From Solanum dulcamara (taxonomy: Eukaryota; Streptophyta; Magnoliopsida; Solanales; Solanaceae): a stretch of DNA of 64,000 nucleotides. The notes below the pieces were generated by a model. It worked only from the letters and a program-made list of their open reading frames with translations, did no database searches and was not told the DNA's origin. A program made the position numbers and the translations under genes. Below, in pieces: positions 12,300 to 25,929 of this stretch. The stretch is from positions 47,997,097 to 48,061,096 of the forward strand of contig NC_077242.1 of the NCBI RefSeq assembly GCF_947179165.1, read 5' to 3'. Each line of letters starts with the position of its first letter. Position 1 is the first letter of the stretch.

Positions 12300-14984
12300 A
12301 GTTTCTCCTTAGAATATCTATAGACCGTGTCTAGTAGCATCTTGTCTATCAGTGTGTTGTGCACCACATCTATAGGCAAGAGGCTACAGGACATTTAGGA
12401 TGTTACTTTCTTTCATATCTAAGATCGTGTGATAGAGCTGAGTCATAGGGAATGAAATTCCTCATACTAACCTATAATTTTAGCAGGAGGACAACATCGA
12501 TAGAAGAAAGTAACTGACGATATTGGAAGTTACAAAACACGTAGGTAAGCAAAGGCATGAAGGTGATATGTCAGGTAGGGTGTTGAAATACGATTGACAT
12601 ATAAAGTTGAAAAGTAAAAGGAAAAGTAAACAGGGAAGTGCAATAGGTGCAGTTCGAGTAGACATACGAGGTAAGTCCATTTTCATACTGTTAATTATGG
12701 GCACCTTGTATGGCTGTAATATGATATGATGTGAATATATATTGGCCTTGTGAGGCATTGTTGGCATTTTCTGCGTGCAGGTATTGAGATAGTAAGAAAA
12801 ATAGAGGAAACTCTGCCCAAATTTTCCTAGAAATAAAAGGAGAAGGAGATACAAGGTTGTGGTATGCCTTGCCCATAATAAGGATGAGATTTGACTAAAC
12901 TATGAGTATGGCTGACCTTGAGAAATGAGTTAATTGCTTAATTGATGGCACTAGAAACTAGGAGGTTGATACTAGTATGGTAGAACAAAGTTGGAAAAGA
13001 CTATGAAAAAACAAGATAATTGAGAGAAGACTGATAGATCTAGATAGAACGGTATATTAAGGCACCGGCTAAATTGATACACAGGGATAAACTACGATGA
13101 GTTATAGTTAAAAGAAGTAATAGTATGATTAAGACAAGAGTACAAGGGAAAAAGAATTGTGATGGATATGAAGTGTTAATAAGACAGCTTGTGAGACATT
13201 AAGGATAAGACTAACTAAGAAGGGTAAGTAACCCATAGTAAGAATCGTGAAGAAGGTCAAGCAGTGTTATACTATGGGACTGAAAGCGAACAGGATACCA
13301 TGTGAATATAACGAAGATCGTTATGAGAATAAGTAAATCTTAGTAAGGAAGTAGCTAAAAGGTATGACATGAGCCATGTGATTGGAATATAAAGATAGGT
13401 GTGAAACGGAAAAGCGAGCTATGGGACAAATAAGGAAGACTTATCAAGTTCTGTAAGAAAAGTTTCGAATAAAGGTTATATGATGATGAAAAGGATAGCT
13501 AGTGCAAGGAAATAAAGAGTAATATGGAATTCCTAGTGCATAACCAAAAATGGACATGAGCTGGAGGAATAATAAAGAGGTATAACAGATGCACCCAAGG
13601 TAGACATAAGTAACTGAATACGAGGACGGAGTGAAAGGAGAATGTATGATTATAAGTTTAAAGGAGTAGTACAACAACAGGGTGTTAAGGTAGACCTATT
13701 CTTGAGGAAAGCTCGAGATGTTGTTAAGAAAGTGAGCATCGAGCACACGACAAGGATGAAACTCATGAGGCATAAAGAAGTATTGTGTATACGTGACTCG
13801 AGTACCAATAATTAGACTAGACCAGTACCTTACAATTATGTTAAGATGTCATACATGGGCAACTAAAGGTATGGAGGATGTAAAGAAAGGCATATATATG
13901 GTGCAGTATACCAAATGTGTTTGAAAAGAATCATACGCATTTGAAAATTTGAGATAAGGGCGTAAGGTAGAACACAAATAGATAGAGACACGGGTACACC
14001 CTAAAGGGGGGAGTGGCTTCAAGTGAGATCCCATACTGGCATGAGTTAACAAGGTCTAAAAGCCAGCAATGAATGGATAAAAGCCATGATACCGGAGACA
14101 GTGTTGAGAATTATTAGTAAGGACCTTGAATAGTGTTACATCAAAGGATGGGTGCATGCAAATAGGATGAATACGACAAGAGAATCACAATGAGAAAGAG
14201 ATTATAAGGGATAGCCAGGATACACTTGACTAAAGGCTAGGATGTTGGTAACAGAGTTACTGGCTACTAACATTATGCTATAAAAGTAGCAAAAGAGAAA
14301 GGATAAGAAATCTCCCCTATATTGGAATATGAGAAAACTTAAGAGTAAGTGAAGGAAGCGAAACAAATATGACAAAAGAGACTGTAAGTGCATGTTAGTA
14401 CAATGACACATGTAAAGTAGAGTAAGCTAAGAGCAGGAAAGACTATGACTAAAATGGAATGCACTTCGTGCAAATTCCACAAGAATAGTTGTACAACCTA
14501 CGAACATTGGTATACTAAGAGTAAGATCTAGTGATTACTCAATAAAAAGAAGTCAGTAATAGCAATGTGATTTCCCTATTTAGAATCTATTAAAAAAGTG
14601 TAATATGGTTCGAGGTAGAACTATTAAGATATAATCAGTACTAAGGACAAAAGCCATAATGGAGCCCTGACTTTGACTGAAGGAGGTAAGACACTAGTAT
14701 AGTGACGCTAAGGCATTTTATAGACTGTTCTAAGTACCTACACACGGTTGTGTAAGGGTTATAATATGATGTGTGGTAAGAGAATTAGACAAAGATCTGA
14801 GTAAAAGTGCAGTATAACATGCCTAAAGTGTTACAAGCTGGATTAAGAGGAATTGTACAATAGCTTAAACAAAATTAAGCATCAGAGGCTTGATAGCCTA
14901 TTACAGGGGATGGGAATCCCGACTCAGAAATAAAAGGCAATTAATATAAATTATAGTACAGGCTGACCTCGCATTCTGTGGAAG

Positions 14985-15740
14985 TATGAGTTTATATGAG
15001 TTATGGTAGATAGGCTGACAGAATCAACCCATTTTCTTCCAGTTAGGAAGGCATATTCAGCTGAGAGTTATGCAAGATGACATAGCAAGGAAATAATAAG
15101 ATTTCATGGAGTTCCCACATCTATTATCTCTGACAGGGAAGTTCAATTTACAGCTAACCGCTGGAGATCATTCTGGAAGGGATTAGGAACACAGGTGAAT
15201 CTTAGTATGACATTTCGCCCTTCGATTAATTGATAGGCCCAGAGGAGATCCAACAAGTTATTGATGAAGTAAAGTTTATTCAGAAAAAACTATTAACAGC
15301 CTAAGGTCAACAAAAGTCATACGCAGATAGTCGACGCCGACTTTTCGAGTTAAAATGGATGAATGAGTATTTGTGAAAGCATTACCAAGGAAAGGTTTAA
15401 TAAAATTCGGCAAGAAGAGGATATATTGGTCCTTATCAGATCATTCGTAGAATAGGCAAAGTTGCTTATGAGTTGGACCTACCATCCAATTGGAAGAAAT
15501 ACATTCAGTTTTCATAGTTAAATGCTCCACAAATATATAAGCGACCCTCCTAGAATATTCTCTGTGGATGAGGTCCATATAACATAAAAGTTACCCTATG
15601 AGGAGCAACCTGTTGCCATCTTGGGTCGGCAAATTAGAAGGTTTCAAACTAAGGACATGGCTCCCATCAAAGTGTGTGATGAGAAAAAGATACAGAAGAA
15701 ATATACATATGGGTTCCCTACATCTATTGGTAATCTAAAC
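14985..15740 (+). pseudogene. Integrase core, C-terminus and chromodomain relic
   Basis: Broken coding remains at the 3' end of element A. About 15010-15230 encodes an integrase core with STHFLPVRKAYSAESYA, a GVPTSIISD stretch (second catalytic aspartate) and FTANRWRSFWKGLGTQVNLS. A deletion removes the HPQTDGQAER to YGRRCRSP part. About 15265-15360 gives QKSYADSRRRLFEL, about 15420-15490 gives GPYQIIRRIGKVAYELDLPS, and about 15590-15700 gives PYEEQPVAILGRQIRRFQTKD, the start of a chromovirus chromodomain. Stops and frame changes separate all parts. The same relics survive in element C, so they were already relics when the family amplified. Confidence 0.82.
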
Positions 15741-15856
15741 TCCTAAATCAATAGTGTTTACGAGTAGGAGTCCTATGGATGACTACTGGTATAGAGAATT
15801 CCCAAAATCTTGGTAAGACCTCATAAGATTAATTAACATTCGAGGACGAATGTTCT

Positions 15857-15870
15857 AAAGGGGGGAAGGA
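15857..15870 (+). other. Polypurine tract of element A
   Basis: Fourteen purines directly before the TGTTACA start of the 3' LTR, the expected primer for plus-strand DNA synthesis. The preceding block, ending CGAATGTTCT, is identical in element C. Confidence 0.9.
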
Positions 15871-18800
15871 TGTTACATCCCACACTCTTGAGATCGGAGT
15901 GTCTCTTAAGCTTCTTAGAATTTATCATGTGAGCCAGATAATCTACGACACTATCAAACAACTCTAAGGAAGGGAGAATGTGATATCCCATAGTAGGGAA
16001 GGTTGGAAATAGGGTCGTGAAAAGTTGGAAGAAGTTGGAGGCCAAGTAATGAGTCATAGGACTCGAATTACCTACATCACTTGAAGTCTTACATACTTAA
16101 GCTACTTGAGTACATATCAAGCATGCGTAGCAGGGATTACACGGATTCTTAAGGTAAGATGAGATTACGAACCCATGAGGGAGAGAAGAGAGTGCCACAT
16201 AGCAGCAAGGAGAGACTGCCATATGGCATCAGGAGGAAGTACCACATGGCAGCAGTTGAAGCAAGGAGGTGACCCACCTGCCTACTTGAGGGGTGGACCC
16301 TACTGCCACGTGGTAGCCTAGGGGTGGTTGCATGATTGAGGTGGGCCAATGAGGGATTGACACATGTCACCCTTAGGGTATGACACATTTCACCTCCTAA
16401 GGCAACATATATATGTATGTTATAGGACTCTTGGAGTCATTCTTTATCCAAAACAAGGAACAAAAAAAGAAAAGAGAACTTAGAGACTAGAGAGAGAGAC
16501 TTACGGGTTGAGGGGCTACCAAGGTAAGGGTGAATTTGTTCCGTGAATTAGTTATTTAAGGTATCCTATGGTGATATAGCAGTGTTTGATAACGTATAAT
16601 TTCATTTTGGGGCAGCAAGGAAGAGATACTAACAGTCCACTAATTTTCAGCATGTTAAGAGAACTTTCGAGGCAAGTTTTAGCAAGGTATGTCTTGGTTA
16701 TATTCTCCCATGTTTTGGTAAAGGTTTGGACATGTTATTAGTGTATTAATAATGTAAATTTAAGGTTTCTAGCAGAACCAAGAGGACAACAAACATCCAT
16801 AATGTTTTAGAACACTAGAAGAACCTTCGAGGCGAATTTCGGGTAAGGTAAGGGTTTTCCTTTCAATTTGGAGTATATGGTTGGTTATGGAGTGTAATAC
16901 ACATAGTATATGTGTATGTAAGTATAAAAATTGCACAAGGATGCTTGACATTAGAAACAAACAAAACTAAGCTCATCATAGTTAAATCAAAGTCGTGTAG
17001 GGTGTTGTGGTTGTTGTGCTGCGCTTGCAGGTGCTTTTATTGTATTTTTTAGGGATGGAAAATGGTCTAAATAAGGCGTGGGTGTGGCTTGTTTCACACA
17101 CACGACCCTCCATTCCATATGGTTAAAGGTTTTACAAAATAACGACTAAAAACCCTATTTTGGTACCGTAGTTTTAAGTGAGTTGTTGGAAGCTTGTATT
17201 GCGTAATGTTGCCATATTTAAATTGTATATGAGTTGCCTATTGTTGTTTTTGGTTGTCTAATATGGTTTGGGGGTTAAATTGAAAGTTCAGTTAGGGCAA
17301 GTTATAGAGGAGATGCTGCCCGATTTCCATTAACTCCCTAACTAACTAAAAAACTAGTCGAGACTAGTCGAGAAAGGTGAATAAGGAATTGATTCCTATA
17401 GGTGCTTGGTTGTGGGTTTAGGGGATAGAAATTCGAAAGTCACTAACCCTAGTATTAATTTCTTGATAAATAGGTTAAAGAAGTAACGAAGTGAGGTAGG
17501 ATGCGATTAACCCATAACAGGTATGTAGAGCTATTCTTCTTTTCTTTTGGCATGTCCTAGGTATAAGTTATGAATGGTTTGTATATGCAATGTGGGGATA
17601 ATTCCACTCCTGAAACTCCAAGTGTAGTTCATAGACTTTATTCACTTTGGGATGTTAAAACTCCTGTAATGGTTGAGTTGTTGCCTTTTAAGGCTCCTAG
17701 ATCATGAACAGTAGTATATGTAAAGCCTGTCTCTTCTTCCTTTTGGAATGTCTTAAGTATACATGCAATGGCATAAGATATGAGGTGGGTTAGTTCCAAT
17801 TATAAGCTCCGGGTATAACTTGTGACTTTTATTCACTACTTGATATAAAGAATTCTTAAAGTAGTTGAACTGCTACCCTCAAGTCTCCTATTTGATGAAT
17901 AATAATTCAATGCATCAGCTCCTATTCCTAAGGTCTCTGCGACGACAGACGTCTTTACTTCTATAAGCTGTTTAACCTTGTGTCGATACACATCTACGAT
18001 TCCTGAGACTCCAGCTAATATGATCCCTAATGGTGTTTAGAAGATACTTAAGATGATTACTACTCTGGTCTTCAGGTGATGGTTCACTTAACTATTTCAT
18101 TGAGTCCCAAATGATGACTTAGTTGCATATGGTTTCTCACTACTCTACTCATACACATTGTAACCCATCTTCCTCCGCATTCTATAAGGGGGTCGGGAAT
18201 GCGGTCGTGCCTAGTTTTACTATTCGTTCACCGAGTCCCGGGCCAGTTATATATATGTATGAAGTATACGAGGATGAAATATCATATACAATGAAGTGAA
18301 GCATATGATGATGTCTTATGTGATGATGCTCGTCACCGCATCCCGGGTCGGGTATGTATAGGATAATATGATGGAAAATATGGATTGGGCCGTAAGACGA
18401 TTACTACTCTGGTCTTCAGGTGACGGTTCACTTGACTATTCATTGAGTCTCAAATAAAGACTTAGTTGCATATGGTTTCTCACTACTCTACTCGTGCACA
18501 CTGTAACCCATTTCCGAGTCCCGGGCTGGATATATATATATATGTATGAAGTATATGATGATGAAATATCGTATACGATGAAGTAAAGCATATGATGATG
18601 CCGTATGTGATGATGCTCTTCATCACATCCCGGGATGGGTATGTATATGATGATATGATAGAAAATGTGGATTGGGTCATACGTTCTGCAATATTGTTTT
18701 AAAATATAGATCAGGCCGTACTTTCCGCAATATTATTTTAAAATATGGATCGGGCCGTATATTCCTCGGCATTATTTTAAATTAAGGTTTGGGCCAAACA

Positions 18801-19624
18801 TTCCTCGCTGTATTTTACTATATGATAATGGAACCGAGTCCCATAATGGGTTGGGTGTAGTACGACATGTACACCACTCTTTTACCGAGACCCTCACTAA
18901 AGGGATGGATATAATAGGTAGGCATACATATGAAAATATAGTGATGTACTTGTAATGTATGAAATGATGTCGTATACAATGATATAGTAACACTGAGTCC
19001 TACAGCTGGCCGGGAGTGATAGGTGAGGATGATATACATGCCCTCTTTGTATAAGATGCAGATATAGTGAATTGTTAACTGTCATACTTGTTTCCTGCAT
19101 CCTTCTTTCAGTTGTTATCTCAGTTATGTTATGTTATGCTTTATACACTCATTACATATATCGTACTGACTCCCCGTTCTCTGGGGGGATGCATTTCATG
19201 CCGTAGGTACATCTATTCATTTTGGAGATCTGCCAGCTTAGGATTTCCAGTCAGCTTTGTTGGAAGTGCTCCACTATTTTGGGGCCTAACTTTTCATGCT
19301 GGTCATTTGATGTATATATCTGTTTATTCAGGGGTACAGTGGGGGCCCTGTCCCTCCATATGATATTTTTAATAAGCTTAAAAGTCTGTAAATATGAGTA
19401 TGTGGGTTGTTTGTTAGTTTCTTCAGTTGTAAATGTTTTTATGTTATGGAAGCCTTGTCGGCTTGCATGCCCTTTCATAATATGATACGAATGAAAGAGG
19501 CTACATGTACAGGAAAATATTGTTATCCACTGGGGTTATTGTGTATAGTTCTTATATTTGACAGCTATGTATTCGGGGGTCCAGGTCGAACCCCAGTCGT
19601 GGCCTATGGGGTTTGGTCGTGACA
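15871..19624 (+). mobile_element. Element A 3' LTR
   Basis: Starts TGTTACATCC and ends GTCGTGACA; 3754 bases, longer than its partner because of an internal tandem duplication at 18055-18680. It has a TATA box at 16408-16415 and the weaker hairpin CCCCG-TTCTC-TGGGG at 19172-19186. By eye its middle (about 17200-18390) is nearly identical to 10140-11330 of the 5' LTR, while both ends differ much more. Confidence 0.9.
18055..18680. repeat. ~344-bp tandem duplication in the 3' LTR
   Basis: The block starting GATTACTACTCTGGTC occurs at 18055 and again at 18399. The second copy runs to about 18680 and lacks roughly 60 bases present in the first (about 18170-18230). The 5' LTR of element A has a single copy near 10984, so the duplication arose after insertion or during reverse transcription. 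Confidence 0.82.
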
Positions 19625-21725
19625 ATAAGTGGAAGTAACAACTCAAAAGTGAAGTCTATAGAAATACTCAATAAATATCCAAAATGGACTACATCAAAGT
19701 AACGTCTAAACATGCCTCTAAGTCTATGCTTGATGGGGGATTAGGACACGCTCCTAGCTCACCCGAATCATAAGAAAAAAATCAAAGTAGCAATGTGTAA
19801 ACAAAGTTATTTCCTCGATGGAATGAGGACTCATCAACTCTTTGATAACTAAAGCAACTATAGCCACGAATAGGATAGTTGACATCCGCCCCGACATTAT
19901 GAGATAATGTAGTCAAAATATGCATTAGTACATAGAATGTACTAAGTATATGAGTTATGCATGAAGAATATGACATAAGGTGTATGATCATCATAATGAA
20001 TGTGAATAAGGCCTAAAAGCACATTTAAAACACATGCGAACTTATGGTCAATGCATCATAAAACTTCATAGTCAAATTAACATCTTTGCATATAACCTAT
20101 GTGGGATAAGACCTTTGACTAACATCTTAAGACCGTGCGAGCTATAACATAGAATCTGATGTAACTTCCCCATCGAGAATAGAGAGGCTACTTTTCGAGG
20201 TAGGCTCTAGAGGAACAACTTTAACTCAATAGCTATATATGGATCCACTAGCTAGGACATAAAGGCAAACTACGTGGGCAACATAGTTTGGAAATTTAGG
20301 TTTCTAGTAGGATTCCCTTGGATAACAAATTGTATTACTAGACCGAACCCCACCTAAAAGTCCTCTCGGTTCTTAGTCAATATCCCAATGAAATTCATTA
20401 AAACTTGATCATAAACATTATTGTGGAAGATAGTAACGACCTATCAATCCATCTTTATAAAACATTTTAAGAGTGGCTCATTAATTTTAGTGATTCATAG
20501 GAATCCATAACTTCGGTGAGAATTATCCTTATCACCATCTTGAAACATTATTGTGTGAGAATTGTACTTATCACACCATAATAACTATCTTAGATCATAA
20601 TTAATCATCATCATAACTTTTGTCATTAAATCATAATCTTAACTTCATTCATGAAAACTATCTTTAAACATCATTGAAATCATAATCAATTCATGAAAAA
20701 TCATCTTAACCATCATAATCATAATTGGAAATAGATTTATACATGGGCATTCATAAATCACATTGAAATCATGCAATTCATGTAGAAACATTCTTAGAAT
20801 AATTATTGATAACAATTAAAAATAAATTAAAGCAGCCAAATGCAATTCATCAAAACTAGGGTTCATAAATAATATAAAATTGAGGAATAAAGAAAACCTT
20901 GGGACTCCTAGAGTGAAAAGAACCCATGGATCAATCCCCACATATCTTGATTAAAATCACTTAAAATTGGAGAAGAAACATTAATGAAAATATCAAACCC
21001 TAGCTTGAAACTTCAAGGAGAGCTTGAGAGAATTGGTGTTCTTACCTTAGAAGAATTTAGATGAATGATTTCTAATAGAGGGAATTTTGAAGCGATGGGT
21101 AGTTATAGGCTTGAACTTGGCCATAGTTGTGTCCAGATATATTAAAATGAACCTTCGGAAAGACACAATTATCGTTCATTAAAACTCGAATTTGACCTTA
21201 CGAGTATAGTTCTATGAGTCATCCTCAAGTCTATGACTCGTAGACTTGAGTCATAGTGCGGTCTTATGAGAAGACACTAATTTTAGGGTCTCTGATTCTT
21301 CTCTACGAGTCATGCCTACAACTCATTAACTGGACTACGAGTCGTAAACATGATTGTCCTATAGGGTATGAAGACTTGCAAATTGAGGGTCTCTGAACTT
21401 TGGTTAGGAGTCGTAGTTATGACTCATAAACTTCTCTATAAGTCGTTCAAACTATTCATCTTGTAGGTCTGAAGTCCTGCAAATTTTAAGTTAAGTTTCA
21501 TGAAGACTCATTTTTACTAGTCATCAAATTTCCTACGGGTCAACAAGTGACCATCAAACTTGATCCATTCTTAGCTAAATTTCCATTCCAAATCTCACTT
21601 CTAGGATTTATCTTAATGACTCGTAAAAGACCCTATGAGTTATATACCAACTCATAAACTTGGGGACAATTAGAATTTTTCTTAAATTCCCTTTTGTTCG
21701 TCTTTTCAACTTTTGAGGTCTTACA
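19625..21725 (-). mobile_element. Solo LTR L, right part (family 3)
   Basis: Continues L after the ATAAG duplication at the edge of element A and ends at 21725 in GGTCTTACA, which is TGTAAGACC, the LTR start, on the minus strand. On that strand there is an array of short inverted repeats (TACGA-G-TCGTA, 21336-21346) after the LTR start, then a leader with a candidate splice donor and AT-rich sequence towards the end. No gag or pol adjoins it, so it is taken as a solo LTR. Confidence 0.68.
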
Positions 21726-22048
21726 AAAAACTGAGTCACTCTTTCCTCTTATTGTCATTTTTAGAATATGATGATATTTAAAGACTATTCTATGTCATGT
21801 CATTACTTTCTTTGATGGTGAGCTAAGAATATGTAATACTCATCTCCTATGTAGTCTTGTAGAGGCATGTTGGACATATGTGCATGGAGCCTATGTTGTC
21901 ATGATTTACTCTAGTTATGCTATGTCTTCTTGGATTCTTATGAGTTTCTGCTTATTTTTTACCATATATATGTTAATGATACGATAAGAGGCTTGATTGG
22001 GAATCCTAATTATTGTGTCTTGCCTAGGCCGCAGTTTGAGTCGTGACA
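21726..22048 (+). mobile_element. LTR P, right part (family 3)
   Basis: Continues the LTR interrupted by L and ends GAGTCGTGACA at 22048. No primer-binding site follows, so it is a solo or truncated LTR. The next bases belong to a different LTR, N. Confidence 0.6.
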
Positions 22049-22320
22049 TCTACTAGTGGCTTCTACTACCCATAGAAGTTTCTATGGCTCGTAGAAGTTT
22101 CTATGAAGCATAGAAAGCGTCCGTAGGAGAGGTCCCAATGCTAGTCAAGACCCAAGTTCCACAAGCCTACTCTATGACCCATCAAATACTCTACAACACA
22201 TAGGGGCACCTCATAGACCCAATGTCAGATTCCAATAGCAATTGGAATGTGCATCAAGTTCCACGATAGGGTTCTATGACCCATATGAGGGTCTACGAAC
22301 CGTAGCAAGGTCTTTAGACC
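22049..22320 (+). mobile_element. LTR N, left part (family 3)
   Basis: Carries several copies of a short inverted repeat such as CTACG-AAC-CGTAG (22293-22305). It is split from its right part at 38925 by element H; AGACC before H and AGATC after it form a 5-bp duplication with one change. The LTR start terminus is missing. Confidence 0.6.
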
Positions 22321-25300
22321 TGTAATGACCCTCCATGTCTTTTTTGAATTTAAGGATTTTTTCATTATTTAGACCATTCCTGTAGCAACCACAAGTAAGT
22401 TATTATTGCTAGAACTAGCAATTCGGTTGCCTAGTCTTTTATTTGGATTTTAGGCCTCTTTTCTTGTTTTGGAACTTTTATAACTAGAAAAGTTGATTTC
22501 GATCATATTTTTTGGAAAATGACCTCAGAATGGAATTCTGAAGGTTCCATTAGCTCTAAAATGACCAAATTAGGCTAGTAGCATAATTGACATAATTATC
22601 GAGGTAATCGGTATAAGTTTAGGACTATTTGGCACTTTTGCCCTTAAAATTTGGCTTATAGTTGACTTTGGTCAACATTTTTGGAAAACATGCTTTTGAA
22701 AATTCTGATAGTGTAGTTAGTTTTGTAATGTCGAGATTGGTCAAGAATGACCCTTTGTTTGCTTTATGTGGCTTCCAATGTAATACCGAGGCCCATTGTG
22801 GAATTTATGTCAAAATGGCCCTTGCGTGTGGGACGTCACATATCTCGTTTGCGCGCAACAAATTCTGAATGAATTTTAAGCACCCCATCATCATATTTGA
22901 ACTTGAGAAACATCTATTTTTTAGTTGATATGTGGTGCAAGAAGTTCTGTTCTCCATGATCGCAGGCCCTTGGCCTCGTTTGCGGAGGTCCTTCAATTTA
23001 TTCTCCGCGTTCATGGAGCCTTGGCTGTGTTCGCGGAAGCTTAAGCCTTTTTCCTCTGCATTCGTAGGCCCCTGGCCATGTTTGTGATGGACTAGCTTGT
23101 TGGCCTCCACATTCGCAGAGCATTGTAGCTGCGTTCGTTAAGGCCAAAGACCTTCTCTTTTAATAAAAGACCAAGGATGATTTTATCTCACTTCTAAGAC
23201 TTCCAACAACGATATCTCCTTTATCACAAGCTCAAATTATGTTATTCACAGGTCCAAATTAAAGAGAATTTTTTAGGGAATCTAATGGTGAGCTTGTAAA
23301 CTAGAGGGGAAGCTTTGGACGAGGTAAAAGTTTGTAATTATCTACTGATTTTATTATTTTTTGAGTGTTATTTTGTTGAATTTATGGATATTGTATCTTG
23401 ATCATATGAACTCCATCTTGAGTGATTTTTAAGGCTAGGTTGTGGTTTTGTTTGCAAGAAACGCCATGGTATAATTTATTTAGATTGGGAGGGTTTCTCT
23501 TTTTTTAGAATTTGGTGATCAAGATGCTTCCCTTTTTCACCTCCGTAGTTCAATGTATGGGATTTTCGTTGGATGATCATCTTACATTGTTTTCCACCCC
23601 AAATTGCGTTGTAATCTTATGTTTGAGCTTGAGGTGTCTTTTAGGACCTATTTTTGGGGTCAATTGTAGAATTACTGATGCGGGTCCCACATTTTCCACT
23701 ATAGACCCCGAAATTGGCCTATCTCTGAATTCAATAATTTAGTGTCATAAATATTATATTAATATTGTGATTCTATTGTTCATAGCATGGCAGCATCTGA
23801 GGGCTGCTCAGAAGGGAAAAACTACGGTTTCATGTGTTGGAGTACACATGGTCGGACTACAGGTAGGCTATGGTTTTCCCATCATTAGACTAAGGATGTT
23901 TAGGCAATTAGATATTAAATTATATTAGTTTGGAGGTGTTTGGGTATCGAACATGCTAAATTCCCAGATTCTGCCATTGGTGCTATTTTTGAGAAATTAC
24001 TGGACTATGTAAGCATGACTCCTATTAATGTTGATCATCCATGCCTTGTGGTGAATACAATATCTCTGGTTATGTTTGAAAGCATGGTGGGACTTAGTCT
24101 AGGATTAGACTAGTTATTTCCTTAGACTTATGTGAGTTTAGTGCCGTTGGACCTTAAAACTTCTCCAACGTTATTTCAAATGGTTAGCTCCCTGTAGGCT
24201 AATATGGCAGACTTGAGTCTGATAGTCTGAGATTTAGCTAGGTAGTAACTCAACTTGCATTCTTACATCCACAATGCTCTATCCTTCTATCGGTCATGTA
24301 TCGCTTGGTCTTAATATTGGGAGTATTCTTGACTATTCAGGTTATATTTAGTTTGGGCTGGAATGGTGCATTGATGACACTCAATTTAGGGGTACGCCCA
24401 ATGACGTACGGTTAATGATCGATTCTAATTTATTTCAATCTCTTAGCTACAGTTACCAGGTTAAAGTCTATGGTCCAGTTTCCTTGTGTTCGGCTACTTA
24501 GCTATAGTTATCCAGTTGAAGTCCATGGTCTAGCTTACTTGTGAGCAGGTTCCTTAGATACAGATACCTGGTTGAAGTCTGTGGTCTAGCTTAATCGTGT
24601 TTTACCCTTGGCTTAAGTTATTAGGTTAAAATTTATGGTGTAGCTCACTCGTGTTGACTTGTTAACTATAGTTACCTGGTTATAGTTTGTGGTCCAATTT
24701 ACGCATGGTTAAATTTTTAACTCCCGAATGAATCTTTTGTTCAAGTCTTTATTTAATGTCCGCATTGGGTTAAGCCATTGGACTTTGGAAATGGTTCGGT
24801 TCATGTCTAGGAAATAGAGATATTATTGGAATATTTTTGGCTCCATTTATTTTTCCATCATCTATTCTTGCATCTGTCAAGCTTATGGAAGTCCGTACAT
24901 GTGGTTTCTCTTTACTTATGCATGAGTGTACACATCGCCTTTTATGGGAGCCCAACAAATTTAGTTATATTCTTTCTCTTCATTTGTTGGCATGCTCATG
25001 TACATACCAACATTTACTTCCTACTGTGTCTTTGGTTGTGATCTTTTACTGTCATTTCAGTTTACTTTTGCTTATCTTGCTCAGTCGGCTTATGATGCCT
25101 ACGAGGTAGATGTTGTTTTGGTAATCATACTACACTCTGCCTTTATTTTCGTGATACAGGTTTGAGTACTAGCTACTAGTGATGATTCAAGCCAGTTGCG
25201 GTCATGATCGGAGGCTAGGGTGAGCATATTACGTACTGGATTTACCCATCTCCCTCTATATTTGTGTTTTGCCTGACTTTTGGTTTTTGAGACATCTCAG

Positions 25301-25929
25301 TTTCCATGGTCCACTTTTAGAACTTGTACTCTCTTTATTTATAGCTCTATATATGTAACTTCCAGGTTCTGAGAGGGATCATTTTGGTATGTATTTATTT
25401 AGTTGCTTCCACCCCTTCATGGATGCTCATATTATTTCTTTACTGTTTTAGTTTGTACTGATAGTCTTCTACCTTAACATCATATTACTCATAGTTTTGA
25501 TATATATTTTTTTATGGGAATAGATCCTACACGAGGCTCCCACGTCTCGTGCACAATCAGGGATTGAGCAGCACCCTCAAGCCTTATTATACATAAAAAA
25601 TAAAATACAAGGAGGGGGGACATAAACCTTACCTCCAAACTTAAGGTGGTTCATAAGTCGGCTAACCTACTAAGGTCGGCTAATTCATCTTCGATGCTAT
25701 AAAGTGCCTTCTAAATACTAGACAAAGTGATAAACCTATGAGAGGACTCTTTTCGATACAATGTGACTAAGAAAAAACCATAAATGAGGGAGACTCTCCT
25801 TTTCTATGTTAGTACAAGAAAAAACCTACACTAGTCCTATTCAAATAAGCTACATTTTATACATAGATAAAATGAAGAAGAACAAGTATATGAAACTTCT
25901 AGTTTCCATGGATTGAGGTCATTCTTTCA

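Larger units (their letters stand above)
12284..15870 (+). mobile_element. Element A internal region (mostly non-coding)
   Basis: About 3.6 kb from primer site to polypurine tract. The first 400 bases form a leader shared with elements C and D. From about 12700 to 14900 the sequence is purine-rich on the plus strand and has stops in all frames; I recognise no protein there. It is collinear with element C over most of its length, though C lacks part of 13190-13700. Short minus-strand open frames here, such as 12480-12854 and 14202-14411, are hydrophobic chance frames without conserved motifs. Confidence 0.8.
5394..19624 (+). mobile_element. Element A: non-autonomous Ty3/gypsy (LARD-like)
   Basis: A structurally complete LTR retrotransposon: 5' LTR, primer-binding site, 3.6 kb internal region, polypurine tract and 3' LTR. 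The exact 5-bp target duplication ATAAG is at 5389-5393 and 19625-19629. It is inserted in LTR L. Its own 5' LTR later received solo LTR B. The internal region has no recognisable gag, protease or reverse transcriptase, only integrase and chromodomain remains, so the copy depended on an autonomous relative of Del/Tekay type. Element C has the same internal organisation. Confidence 0.9.

Noticed and set aside
14202..14411. Small hydrophobic minus-strand protein
   Set aside because: Chance frame in the AT-rich non-coding interior of element A; not open in the matching part of element C.
24826..25109. Overlapping plus-strand frames with membrane-like composition
   Set aside because: Inside the 5' LTR of element H; the 3' LTR (about 38190-38470) does not keep them open.
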